Source: Desulfatibacillum sp. (GTDB lineage: Bacteria > Desulfobacterota > Desulfobacteria > Desulfobacterales > Desulfatibacillaceae). From it: a stretch of DNA of 64,000 nt. Below, piece after piece: positions 9,611 through 18,228 of the stretch. Made by a program: the position numbers and the translations under genes. Within the stretch, counting starts at the first letter, position 1. Each line of letters starts with the position of its first letter. The notes under the pieces were generated by a model. It saw only the letters and a list, made by a program, of their open reading frames with translations. It searched no databases and was not told where the DNA came from. Location: assembly GCA_016342355.1 (NCBI GenBank), contig JAEINP010000014.1, positions 43,094 to 107,093 on the forward strand, in the 5' to 3' direction.

Positions 9611-10809
9611 ATATTCAAGATATGCCCGATGCAAGAGGCCACTATGGAGCATTTGGAGGCAGGTACATCGCCGAAACCCTCATGCCCGCTATCCTGGAAC
9701 TGACCCAGGCCTACAATGAGGCCAAGGTCAGCCAGGAATTCCAGGACGGCCTGGCCAAACTTTTCACCAATTATGTAGGCAGACCTACGCCCCTGTTTTT
9801 CGCCCAACGCCTTACGGAAAAAATGGGCGGCGCGAAAATTTATTTGAAACGGGAAGACCTGGCCCACACCGGCGCCCATAAGATCAACAACACCATGGGG
9901 CAAGCCCTCCTGGCTCACCACATGGGCAAAACCAAGGTCATAGCCGAAACCGGCGCGGGCCAGCATGGGGTGGCCACAGCCACGGCAGCCGCATTTTTCG
10001 GCATGGAGTGCAAGGTGTTTATGGGTGTGGAGGACATCGCCCGACAGGCCCCCAACGTCAAACGCATGGAGCTATTGGGCGCGGAAGTGATGCCCGTGAC
10101 TTCCGGCACCGGCACCCTTAAGGACGCCATGAACGAGGCCATGCGCTTTTGGGTGGGAGCGGTGGAAGATACCTTTTATGTGATCGGCTCCGTGGCCGGA
10201 CCCCATCCTTACCCGGAAATGGTGCGGGATTTCCAACGGGTCATCGGGGACGAAGCACGGCGCCAGATCATGGAGGCCGAAGGAAGACTGCCAGACACTC
10301 TGGTGGCATGCGTAGGCGGCGGCAGCAATGCCATGGGCCTGTTCTATCCCTTTGTCGGGGACAAGGGCGTGGAACTGGTTGGCGTGGAAGCGGCGGGAAC
10401 CGGCATAGCGACCGGCAAGCATTCCGCATCCCTGGGCGCGGGGGAGGTCGGCGTACTCCATGGGTCCAAGTCCTATGTGCTTCAGACGCCCGACGGGCAA
10501 ATTCAGGAAGCCCATTCGGTTTCCGCAGGCCTGGACTATCCCGGCGTGGGACCCGAGCATGCCTTGTTGAAGGAAGAGGGCAGGGCGCGGTATGTTTCCA
10601 TTGAGGACGATCAGGCCCTGAACGCTTTCCATACCCTGTCCCGGGCCGAAGGCATTCTGCCCGCTCTGGAAAGTTCTCACGCCGTGGCCTGGGCCATGGA
10701 AGAGGCGGCAAGAAGGCCCAAGGAAGACATCATTTTGGTGAATCTTTCCGGCAGGGGCGACAAAGACCTGGAAACCGTACTCAAATATATGGCGCAAAAA
10801 GGGGCTTAA
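9607..10809 (+). CDS. trpB: Tryptophan synthase beta chain
   Basis: Pyridoxal-phosphate enzyme joining indole to serine. The product has 400 residues from the ATG at 9607, which overlaps the trpF stop; an upstream extension to 9337 is only the trpF gene read in another frame. The PLP lysine is Lys92 in [35 protein letters not shown] (phosphate loop), EAAGTG and NLSGRGDKD complete the family picture. It belongs to the standard TrpB1 type that forms a complex with TrpA, encoded two bases downstream. Confidence 0.97.
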   Translation: MNIQDMPDARGHYGAFGGRYIAETLMPAILELTQAYNEAKVSQEFQDGLAKLFTNYVGRPTPLFFAQRLTEKMGGAKIYLKREDLAHTGAHKINNTMGQALLAHHMGKTKVIAETGAGQHGVATATAAAFFGMECKVFMGVEDIARQAPNVKRMELLGAEVMPVTSGTGTLKDAMNEAMRFWVGAVEDTFYVIGSVAGPHPYPEMVRDFQRVIGDEARRQIMEAEGRLPDTLVACVGGGSNAMGLFYPFVGDKGVELVGVEAAGTGIATGKHSASLGAGEVGVLHGSKSYVLQTPDGQIQEAHSVSAGLDYPGVGPEHALLKEEGRARYVSIEDDQALNAFHTLSRAEGILPALESSHAVAWAMEEAARRPKEDIILVNLSGRGDKDLETVLKYMAQKGA

Positions 10810-10811
10810 TC

Positions 10812-11609
10812 ATGAGCTGCATAAAAAATGGTTTTGAAACATTAAAGGGTAAAAACGAAAAAGCCCTTGTGGGCTTTGTGACCGCCGGAGACCCGGACTT
10901 TGACAGATCCGTGGAAATCGTCCGCGCCATGTGCGACGGGGGCATGGATGTTTTGGAATTGGGCATTCCTTTTTCGGACCCCACGGCGGACGGCCCGGTG
11001 ATCCAACGTTCCTCCCAGCGGGCGTTGAAGTCCGGCATGAGCCTTGTTCGGGTGCTGGAAATGGTCAAGATCGTTCGGGGCTTCACATCCATTCCCATTG
11101 TCCTGTTCGGCTACTACAACCCGATTTTCAGGTATGGGGGCAAGGCTTTCTGTCAGGACTCCCTGGCCGCCGGGACGGACGGGGTGTTGATTGTGGATCT
11201 GCCCCCGGAGGAATCGGCGGAACTCACTTCCCAATGGGAAGGGGCTGATTTTGATTTTATCCGTCTGGTGGCCCCCACCACGGGACCGGACCGCATGAAG
11301 CAAATTGCCGACGAGGCCTCGGGGTTCATCTATCTGGTTTCCATGACCGGGGTCACGGGCAGCCAGGGACTGGACAGCTCCAAGGTAGGGGCGGTCATTG
11401 CCCCTCTCAAAGCCGTGACGGACTTGCCGGTATGCGTGGGCTTTGGCATATCCACGCCTGACCATGTGAAAGCGGTGGCTATGGTCTCCGATGGCGTGGT
11501 TGTGGGGTCCGCCTTTGAAAGGCTGATCGAGGAAAACCTGGAAAACCCGGGCCTGTGCGGCATGGTGCGGGAATACACCCAGTCCCTGAAAGACGCCACC
11601 AAAATTTAG
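10812..11609 (+). CDS. trpA: Tryptophan synthase alpha chain
   Basis: Cleaves indole-3-glycerol phosphate and passes indole to TrpB. The 265-residue TIM barrel has [26 protein letters not shown] with the catalytic Glu and Asp, [32 protein letters not shown] and [10 protein letters not shown]. The start is two bases after the trpB stop. A palindromic repeat and 229 bases follow before aroB. Confidence 0.96.
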   Translation: MSCIKNGFETLKGKNEKALVGFVTAGDPDFDRSVEIVRAMCDGGMDVLELGIPFSDPTADGPVIQRSSQRALKSGMSLVRVLEMVKIVRGFTSIPIVLFGYYNPIFRYGGKAFCQDSLAAGTDGVLIVDLPPEESAELTSQWEGADFDFIRLVAPTTGPDRMKQIADEASGFIYLVSMTGVTGSQGLDSSKVGAVIAPLKAVTDLPVCVGFGISTPDHVKAVAMVSDGVVVGSAFERLIEENLENPGLCGMVREYTQSLKDATKI

Positions 11610-11642
11610 AGAATTTGGGGCCATTTAGGGGTCAAATCATTA

Positions 11643-11686
11643 CCCCCCCATCCTGTCCTTCCCCCGCAAGGGGGGAAGGGACGAAG
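11643..11686 (+). repeat. REP-like palindromic repeat, second copy
   Basis: CCCCCCATCCTGTCC followed by TTCCCCC - GCAA - GGGGGGAAGGGACGAAG is nearly identical to 6971-7013. The stem has a CGCAAG loop. It lies in the trpA-aroB gap, where no other clear signal was seen apart from the aroB ribosome site. Confidence 0.75.
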
Positions 11687-11838
11687 TTTTAAGGATTTTG
11701 GCCTCAGGAAAATGCGCGGGCGGTTAGCGAGTAATCGGTTCGCAACCCAATTGAATGCCAATAACGAAAGTTTGTATGAAAATTTTCATCCTCTGTTGTG
11801 GGCCACGGGTCCATGTGTTTTGAGAAAGAAATAGGAAA

Positions 11839-12864
11839 ATGGTCAGAGAACTGAAGATATCAGGCAAGACCGGCGATTCCAGGATTATGGTGGGGGAGGC
11901 CCTGGGAAACCTGGGCCTCCACCTGCCCAAAGGCAAAACCGCCGTCATCATCACAGATACGACGGTCAACAGCCTGTACGGAAACCTGTTTCCGGTATGC
12001 CCGGTGCTGGAGATCGGCGAAGGAGAGAGCGTCAAGACTCTGGAGACAGTCGCTTTCCTCATGGGCGAACTGGTGGCTTTGGGCCTGGACCGCTCCTGTT
12101 TTATTGTGGGGATCGGCGGCGGTATTGTATGTGATGTAGCGGGCTTTGTGGCTTCCACCTTCCTGCGCGGCGTGGATTTCGGGTTTTGCCCCACCACGCT
12201 CCTGGCCCAGGTGGACGCCAGCGTGGGCGGTAAAAACGGGATTAATTTCCAGGGTTACAAGAACATGATGGGCGTGTTTAACCAGCCCTCCTTTGTGCTG
12301 TGCGACCCCAAGGTATTGAAAACCCTGCCCCGGGACCAAGTGGCCAGCGGATTCGCCGAGATCGTCAAGCACGGGGCGATCCGGGACGAATCCCATTTCG
12401 CCCTGCTGGAGGACAACAAGGCCAAGGCTTTGGCGCTGGACGTCGAATTCATGGTCCATTTGATTTACGATTCCATCGCCATCAAGGCGGACGTGGTCAA
12501 CCAGGACGAAAAGGAAACCGGAATCAGGAAGATATTGAATTTCGGGCATACCTACGGCCACGCCCTGGAAAAGGTGGGGGGAGTCTCCCACGGAAAGGCG
12601 GTCAGCGCAGGTATGGCCATGGCGTGCAATTTGTCCATGGACCGGGGGCTGTTGAAGGAAGTGGACAGCGAACGCATCAAGAGGTTGCTGTCGGACATGG
12701 GTCTTCCCTTGCACATTGACGTGGATCCTGGCAAGGCCCTGGACGCCTTGGCCAAGGATAAGAAAAAGTTGGGGGATGCCATCCAGTTTGTCCTGTTAAA
12801 AGGCTTAGGCCAGGCGGTGGTGGAGAAGATTTCCATCCGGGAATTGGAAAAAAAACTCTGTTAA
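11839..12864 (+). CDS. aroB: 3-dehydroquinate synthase
   Basis: Second enzyme of the shikimate pathway, converting DAHP to 3-dehydroquinate with NAD and a divalent metal. The product has 341 residues. Family marks are the NAD site GGGIVCDVAGFVASTFLRG, PTTLLAQVDASVGGKNGIN, SGFAEIVKHGAI, and the metal ligands in LNFGHTYGHALEK. It is the last gene of the operon, so the first two shikimate steps bracket the trp genes. Its last 87 bases (12778-12864) are repeated, with mostly silent differences, at 14660-14746 beyond the next two genes, which suggests that its 3' end was replaced when foreign DNA entered. Confidence 0.95.
   Translation: MVRELKISGKTGDSRIMVGEALGNLGLHLPKGKTAVIITDTTVNSLYGNLFPVCPVLEIGEGESVKTLETVAFLMGELVALGLDRSCFIVGIGGGIVCDVAGFVASTFLRGVDFGFCPTTLLAQVDASVGGKNGINFQGYKNMMGVFNQPSFVLCDPKVLKTLPRDQVASGFAEIVKHGAIRDESHFALLEDNKAKALALDVEFMVHLIYDSIAIKADVVNQDEKETGIRKILNFGHTYGHALEKVGGVSHGKAVSAGMAMACNLSMDRGLLKEVDSERIKRLLSDMGLPLHIDVDPGKALDALAKDKKKLGDAIQFVLLKGLGQAVVEKISIRELEKKLC
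12778..12864 (+). repeat. aroB 3'-end repeat, copy 1
   Basis: The final 29 codons of aroB, from GCC at 12778 to TAA at 12864. The segment from 12820 to 12854 is identical over 35 bases to 14702-14736. The rest of the two 87-base copies differs at mostly third codon positions. Together with copy 2 it brackets the toxin-antitoxin-like pair. Confidence 0.9.
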
Positions 12865-13098
12865 TCCAATCCTTGAGACTAAAAAGTGTCATGCTCGCAT
12901 TTGCATAAAAAAAATGTCGGATCTCTTCGTATTTATGACGAGGGCATTCATTTTTTTTAAGGACTGTTCTCTTGCAGCCGATGGAATGGTAAGGCATAGC
13001 CATCCCAAATATTTGGTTCTATCCTAAAGGCAACTTGCCGATATATTGATGATTGTTAGGTATATTGAATTTCGTAGTTGCACGATATCAATTAAGGC

Positions 13099-13127
13099 TT
13101 TACAATTAGCGTGGGATTTGGTTAAAT
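13099..13127 (+). promoter_or_regulatory. Possible promoter of the Panacea/PemK-like pair
   Basis: TTTACA at 13099-13104 and TTAAAT at 13122-13127 are 17 bases apart, 31 bases before the first gene of the pair. The surrounding 294-base gap is much richer in A and T than the operon before it. Nearby similar words (TATATTGATG and TATATTGAAT, about 13040-13070) might be sites for autorepression; this is a guess. Confidence 0.4.
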
Positions 13128-13158
13128 TTTTATCTTTTTTTATTAGGTACACACGAAA

Positions 13159-13938
13159 ATGACCGACTATCGAAAAATTGACCACCTGCTTCAGTATATC
13201 CTTACTTTGGCGGGGGAGGAGGAATGGGATAACCGGGAACTCGGCCCCATCCACCTTATAAAATATTTGTACCTATCCGACTTGGCCTATGCGACCGATA
13301 CGGGCGGGGAGACGTTTACTGGGCTGCCATGGCGATTTTATAAATTCGGGCCATGGGTCGAAATAGCCTACGAGCGGATAGAGCCCGCCATGTTGGCTAT
13401 CGGAGCGAAAGAACGCATTTTTTCCACTCCCAAATATGATGACATTAAGCGGTATTCGAAGGTGGACGACCGTTTGCTCTCTCAACTGGAAGAAGGGGTG
13501 CCTCTCGTTATTTGTGGCCCGCTCCGTAAGGCGGTTCATGAGTTTGGCTCGGATACGGAAAGCCTTTTGGATTATGTGTACAAGACCTTGCCCATGCTGA
13601 AGGCTGCCCCCAATGAGCCTCTGGACTTTTCCCAGGTAGCCCGGAAGCAAAAAGCGGACGAGCCGAAAACAGAGCAAGAAGCCCTGACCATGCGTCAAAA
13701 GAAAAAACGGAAACAGGCAGTCGATGATTTGAAACGCAGATTCCAGCTAAGAACGGCCCCCAAGGACAATACGCTAGTCGCCCCGCAAGAAGAACCGCGC
13801 TATGATGATGTGTTCTTTGAAGGGGTCGAATGGTTAGACCTCTTGCCAGGCGAGCCTGTTGAGCCTGGGGAAGCAATGGTGCATTTTCATCCCGATGTCT
13901 GGAAGTCAAAGGCCAGATATGATCCGGACTTATCCTGA
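13159..13938 (+). CDS. Panacea (DUF4065)-like antitoxin candidate
   Basis: A 259-residue protein. Its first half resembles the Panacea/SocA-type domain found in many antitoxins: LIKYLYLSDLAYATD at about residues 33-47 and FYKFGPWVEIAYERI at about 60-74 are the two characteristic helices. The second half is charged and probably flexible (KKKRKQAVDDLKRR near 158-171) and may be the part that meets the toxin. The stop overlaps the start region of the following PemK-like gene by about 20 bases, the usual coupling in toxin-antitoxin operons. No good ribosome site is seen; TTAGGT lies 12 bases upstream. Codon use is less GC-rich than in the trp operon. The assignment to DUF4065 is by motif memory; the pairing is inferred from context. 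Confidence 0.6.
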   Translation: MTDYRKIDHLLQYILTLAGEEEWDNRELGPIHLIKYLYLSDLAYATDTGGETFTGLPWRFYKFGPWVEIAYERIEPAMLAIGAKERIFSTPKYDDIKRYSKVDDRLLSQLEEGVPLVICGPLRKAVHEFGSDTESLLDYVYKTLPMLKAAPNEPLDFSQVARKQKADEPKTEQEALTMRQKKKRKQAVDDLKRRFQLRTAPKDNTLVAPQEEPRYDDVFFEGVEWLDLLPGEPVEPGEAMVHFHPDVWKSKARYDPDLS

Positions 13939-14638
13939 CAATACGTTTCAATATTTTTGTGACCCTTGGTGGGAAAGGGATGAGGGAAAGAGTTATTGTC
14001 GGGGCAGGCTTGTCCAGGTTTTCATCCCGCATGTGGGTCAGACTCCCTATCAATTGATTCCTCAAGGCCGCGCAGAAGCCACGATCCACGATAAAGCCTT
14101 GTGCCAAATTGCTCCTTTACGAGCCCACCAGAAAAAGCCCTCCACAAAATTGCCGATGGCCGGGATACCGGTTTATTCAGGTGAAGTTTTGACCGTTTAT
14201 CGAGCCAAGCTCAGACCTGCGCTTATCATCGCCAAAGAAGGCAAAGAAGTAGATAAGGTCCTTCGTCAGGACAAACCCAAGTGGCAAACATCTCCGACTA
14301 TCCTGGTCGCCCCGTATTATGGAGCAGATGAAGGAGGAAAACGGGCAGGTTTTAAATCGGAATTTCGTTCCCGTGTTTGCACGGGGGAGTATCCGCAGTT
14401 TGTTTGGGACAGCCTGCCCATTGGCCCCTCGACAGAAGAATCCATTCTTAGGCTGGATCATATTCAACCTGTCGGCGACCACCACGAATCCATCAATTTG
14501 ACCCCGTTCAAACTTACACCCGAAGCCCTTGACATCATTGATGAGTGGATAAGGTGGCTGATTTGGGGTGTGTGGAAAGAAGGCTCTAGTTTCGATTTTC
14601 TTAGGGCCGAACTGATGGCCATAAGCAAAGACGAGTAG
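13919..14638 (+). CDS. PemK/MazF-like toxin candidate
   Basis: A protein of 239 residues from the ATG at 13919, chosen because AAAGG lies six bases before it; the open frame could extend to 13859. Residues about 86-106 (SGEVLTVYRAKLRPALIIA) match the opening strands of the PemK/MazF fold, with the RPALII signature, and SILRLDHIQPV near 176-186 resembles the later strand with the D-x-I-x-V/P pattern. Known members are ribosome-independent mRNA nucleases. An N-terminal extension of about 85 residues and a C-terminal helical tail have no counterpart in the roughly 110-residue MazF. It overlaps the antitoxin-like gene and lies in the islet bounded by aroB-end repeats. It could also be a housekeeping relative of PemK without toxicity. 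Confidence 0.55.
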   Translation: MIRTYPDNTFQYFCDPWWERDEGKSYCRGRLVQVFIPHVGQTPYQLIPQGRAEATIHDKALCQIAPLRAHQKKPSTKLPMAGIPVYSGEVLTVYRAKLRPALIIAKEGKEVDKVLRQDKPKWQTSPTILVAPYYGADEGGKRAGFKSEFRSRVCTGEYPQFVWDSLPIGPSTEESILRLDHIQPVGDHHESINLTPFKLTPEALDIIDEWIRWLIWGVWKEGSSFDFLRAELMAISKDE

Positions 14639-14659
14639 CCCCTCATCGTACCTCATCCT

Positions 14660-14746
14660 GCCATCCAGTTTGTTTTGTTAAAATCGTTGGGACAAGCCAT
14701 TGTGGAGAAGATTTCCATCCGGGAATTGGAAAAAAATCTTGGTTGA
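14660..14746 (+). repeat. aroB 3'-end repeat, copy 2 (orphan gene end)
   Basis: Reads as the last 28 codons of an aroB gene plus TGA, without the rest of the gene. The encoded tail AIQFVLLKSLGQAIVEKIS differs from the AroB tail at only two of nineteen residues although many codons differ, so the copy evolved as coding sequence before being cut off. It is the probable downstream border of the inserted islet. Confidence 0.88.
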
Positions 14747-15243
14747 TGTTTTTTGACGGAGAGCAAACCATCTATTCCGTGGGCAGCATTATTAGATGTC
14801 CACAGGAAGGCTTGTAAGGGCTTTAATAAAATGAAATTGTAGAGCTTTTTGTCGGATCATTATTTTTAACAAAGTGGATTTTTTCATGTCGTTTGCTCAC
14901 AGGCTATCGGGGGGGAAGTTGCGCCGTCCTTTGTCGCCTATGGGTACAAGGATCACGCAAAGTCAGCCTTACCCGGCCTGCGGCCAATTAGTCCGGTAAT
15001 TTCCAACGGCTATTAGTCATGGGCTAACTGTTTGTAACCTTGAATAAAACTTTCCTGATTTATTTTTCCTCCAAAGGCTTTCTCGCCTAACCTCCAAGCC
15101 CATGCTTGGACTTTATCCGGATTTGATGTATGGATATGCGGGTTTTCAGGCTTTGGAACCTTTTTTTGAAAGCATAGCCTTGAAGAAATACCTGTCTGAC
15201 TCAATATTTTATACTGCCTCATTATCTTTCGGAGGACTGACTC
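14747..15243 (+). other. 497-base gap after the islet, no confident gene
   Basis: No gene with a convincing start was found. On the minus strand an open stretch from about 15222 down to 15013 (about 69 codons, ending in QESFIQGYKQLAHD) reads like protein but has no ribosome site, so it may be a decayed gene end. The last bases hold the TTTCGGAGGACTGACTC ribosome site of the next gene. Confidence 0.4.
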
Positions 15244-16698
15244 ATGCTTGACCAGGAACGCGAGCAAATTGACCGGATGTGCCACCCCAGGGGAATCGCA
15301 ATCTACGGAGGTGTTGCAAAATTCGGATCCTTTGCCAACAGTGTTATGCTGGCTATAAAAAAATACGGATACTCAGGCAAGATCTATCCCATTTCCAGCA
15401 AGGAAGGGGACGTCCTGGGGATTCCCCTGATTTCCAGCCTGGACAAGGCGGACGGCCCGATTGATCTGGCCTCCATATCGGTTCCGGCCAAGGCGGTCCC
15501 GGACATCCTGGCCCAGTGTTTGGCCCATGGGGTGGCGGGGGTGCAGGTGCATACATCCGGCTTCGCCGAAATGGGGGACGCCGAGGGGATCGCCTTGCAA
15601 AAAGAATTGGAGGCTTATGCCGCCAAGGGCCTGCGCATTGTCGGTCCTAATTGTTTCGGCATTCATTGCCCTAAGGGCGGGCTCACCATGCTGCCGGGCT
15701 TTGACTACAGCAAGGAACCCGGCCCAGTGGCCATGATTTCCCAAAGCGGCGGGCTGGCCAACGATTTCGGCCACGAAGCCTGTCTGGCCGGTCTGGGGCT
15801 ATCCAAGGTGATTTCCTTTGGCAACGGGTGCGATCTGGACGCCATATCGCTCATGGAATACTTGGGGGAAGATCCGGATACCCAGTACATTGCCGCATAT
15901 ATCGAAGGGGTTGCCGACGCCAGTGCATTTTTGGACGTGGTTCGTAAGACGGCCCGGAAAAAGCCCGTGGTCATCTGGAAAGGCGGATTGACTCCTTTGG
16001 GAGGCCGTGCCACCCTGTCCCATACCGGTTCCATGGGCGGGGAGTCCAAAATATGGGAAGGGGCTTTGGCCCAGGCTGGCGCTTACTCGGTTCAGGGGCT
16101 GGACGAAATGATGGACACCCTCATGGGTCTGGTTTACACCAAAAGCCGGGGGAAAAGGATCGCTCTGGTGGGGGGAGGCGGCGCCATTGGCGTGTTCACC
16201 TCGGACCTTGCGTATCGTTGGGGGCTTGAGATGCCTGTGTTCAGCCAGCAGACTCAGGACAAGTTAAGGGTGTATTTTCCCACCCCCGGCAACAGTATGA
16301 AAAACCCCTTGGACACAGGAACCCCTGCCCTGCCCCTGGACACCCTCAAGGGATGCGTGAAGGAGATTCTGGAAGCGGAACCCATTGACGTCATGGTTCT
16401 CATGCTCCTGACCCATCCTTTGGAAACGGTTGCCTTCACCTTTATGGACATGTACGGTATGAAGGCCTTTCCTCCAGGGCATTATGTGGAAAGTCTTTTT
16501 GACACCCTTGTGGAACTGAAGGAGCAAAGCGGCAAGGATCTGGCCTTGGTCTTTGAAAACAGGGCCTATCGTTTGGAGGATATGGAAGCTGAAGCAGCCT
16601 GGAGGGTTTTGCGGGAAAAGTTTCAGAAAGCGGGAATCCCTGTATTTGCCAGTGCGGAAAGGGCGCTCAGGGCGGTTCGCAACGCTTCCGCAGCGTGA
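15244..16698 (+). CDS. NDP-forming acyl-CoA synthetase, alpha-type subunit
   Basis: A 484-residue protein of the ADP/GDP-forming acyl-CoA synthetase (succinyl-CoA synthetase-like) superfamily, interconverting an acyl-CoA and its acid with nucleotide formation. The N-terminal CoA-binding Rossmann domain has IAIYGGVAKFGSFANSV and IYPISSKEGDVLG. The first ligase domain has GLRIVGPNCFGIHCPKGG, MISQSGGLANDFG and EGVADASAF. The second shows GRATLSHTGSMGGES, whose His is the phosphate carrier in characterised acetyl-CoA synthetases. The ATP-grasp beta subunit is neither fused nor adjacent, so it must be encoded elsewhere or the protein has another partner. GGAGG eight bases upstream supports the ATG at 15244. 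Confidence 0.85.
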   Translation: MLDQEREQIDRMCHPRGIAIYGGVAKFGSFANSVMLAIKKYGYSGKIYPISSKEGDVLGIPLISSLDKADGPIDLASISVPAKAVPDILAQCLAHGVAGVQVHTSGFAEMGDAEGIALQKELEAYAAKGLRIVGPNCFGIHCPKGGLTMLPGFDYSKEPGPVAMISQSGGLANDFGHEACLAGLGLSKVISFGNGCDLDAISLMEYLGEDPDTQYIAAYIEGVADASAFLDVVRKTARKKPVVIWKGGLTPLGGRATLSHTGSMGGESKIWEGALAQAGAYSVQGLDEMMDTLMGLVYTKSRGKRIALVGGGGAIGVFTSDLAYRWGLEMPVFSQQTQDKLRVYFPTPGNSMKNPLDTGTPALPLDTLKGCVKEILEAEPIDVMVLMLLTHPLETVAFTFMDMYGMKAFPPGHYVESLFDTLVELKEQSGKDLALVFENRAYRLEDMEAEAAWRVLREKFQKAGIPVFASAERALRAVRNASAA

Positions 16699-16826
16699 GG
16701 ATAAGTTCCCCTGTTTATTCTTGATGATTACTGTGGTTTTTGATACTATAATATGTAATCGCTCAGAAGCACTTGGGGAGCGGTTTGTTTTTTACCTCTT
16801 GCGGTTATTTTGAAGGCCTGTCTCCC

Positions 16827-18140
16827 ATGCATTTAAAAGGCAATTTTGAGACCGCGTCGTTGACCACCATTTTGCAGATGCTGGCCAACGACTCCAAGAC
16901 CGGACTTCTGCGTCTGACCAATGAGGATAACGATGTCCGCATCTTCTTTCAGGAAGGTGTGGTCATTTACGCAAGGGGTACGGCCCAGGAACATGCATTG
17001 GGCCAAGTGTTGATGTCAAAGGGCGCCATCTCTCCCCAACAGTTGGACGAGTGCCTGGAAGAATCCTCCCGGACGCGGCAGGCTTTGGGCAATATTCTTG
17101 TGAAACGCGGCCATGTGAGCCTGAAAAAGCTGAAACAGCACATTGCCGAACAGGCCGAGCAAGTGATTTACAGCGTCTTTTTCTGGGACGGAGGGCGTTT
17201 TGATTATTCGGACTCCGATTTGGTGCCTCCCGGTGTTCTGGTTACCCACCTGGACATCATGAACATTGTTTTGGAGGCCTCCAGGCGGATTGATGAACTG
17301 GATGTTCTCAAGATACAAATCCCCAGTGATGACTTGGTGCTCAAGACCTGTGGGGTAACGGCTGCAGACCAGGTCCGCCTGAGTCCTGTGGAATGGCGAT
17401 TTCTGTCCCTGGTGGACGGAAAACGCAAGGTGAGGGATATTGTCCGGGAAAGCGGATACGATAAGTTTTCCGTTTATCAGATGCTTCATTCCCTTATTTC
17501 CCTGAACTTGGTGGAAAAGGACGAGGAACTGGCCTCCAGGGTCGAGGCCTATGGACCGGTTTTGGACCAATACAGGGAGTTTTGGGCCGTGATACGGCGG
17601 GAATTGGAAAAGGATCTGGGGTCGCGCCCGTTTATTGTCGTGGGCTCTCCGCCCCCCAAGTCCCCGTCCAAACGGAGGGATTTTATCCGTAACCTTCATG
17701 AAACCGAACTCTGGAAATGGATCACCAATATCATTGCTGGCGCCAGCCCGGGCGATGAGGTTTTTCGGGGGGTTTTCAAGGGAATACATCCCGACAACAC
17801 CCCCACCCAGACCAAGGAATGGGTTTTCGAATGCTTTAAGGATGAAAACCCGGTAAAGGGCGCTCAGATTTTGGCCAAGGGGTATCGGGTCTATCTGTCC
17901 AATCTTTTGAAAGCCCTGCCTGATATTATCGGAGGATTCAGAACCCTGGATGTGATTTCCGCCCTTACCCAAAGTCTGAGCCAGTCACGGGATCAAAAAA
18001 TCATGCTCACACCGGATCAGAGCAACGATATTCAATCCGTCTTTGCCATGGCCAGCCAGTTTATTGCGGAAAAGCTAAATGATGAAGAAGAAAAGGTGTT
18101 TGGTCTTTTTGCGTTGAAGAACAGGAAGTATCTTTCTTGA
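16827..18140 (+). CDS. DUF4388 (PATAN-like) domain protein
   Basis: A 437-residue soluble protein. Its N-terminal about 110 residues (MHLKGNFETASLTTILQML, SKTGLLRLTNEDNDVRIFFQEGVVIYA, GQVLMSKGAISPQQLDECL) are the DUF4388 domain, common in deltaproteobacteria next to signalling and motility genes. The rest holds winged-helix-like segments (RLSPVEWRFLSLVDGKRKVRDIVRESGYDKFSVYQMLHSL is interrupted by loops) and an uncharacterised C-terminal helical part. The ATG at 16827 with GAAGG upstream is preferred to an earlier one at 16773 that lacks family similarity. It precedes the nucleotide-binding/PilZ protein by 88 bases and may share its transcript. Its function is unknown; a regulatory scaffold role is inferred. 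Confidence 0.7.
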   Translation: MHLKGNFETASLTTILQMLANDSKTGLLRLTNEDNDVRIFFQEGVVIYARGTAQEHALGQVLMSKGAISPQQLDECLEESSRTRQALGNILVKRGHVSLKKLKQHIAEQAEQVIYSVFFWDGGRFDYSDSDLVPPGVLVTHLDIMNIVLEASRRIDELDVLKIQIPSDDLVLKTCGVTAADQVRLSPVEWRFLSLVDGKRKVRDIVRESGYDKFSVYQMLHSLISLNLVEKDEELASRVEAYGPVLDQYREFWAVIRRELEKDLGSRPFIVVGSPPPKSPSKRRDFIRNLHETELWKWITNIIAGASPGDEVFRGVFKGIHPDNTPTQTKEWVFECFKDENPVKGAQILAKGYRVYLSNLLKALPDIIGGFRTLDVISALTQSLSQSRDQKIMLTPDQSNDIQSVFAMASQFIAEKLNDEEEKVFGLFALKNRKYLS

Positions 18141-18228
18141 TCAGAATATGCCCGCCCTGATGATTTGCCGGGCAGACTCTGAAATCCATCAGACACAAGG
18201 CTGCAATTCACGTTTTGGGGGAACATGT

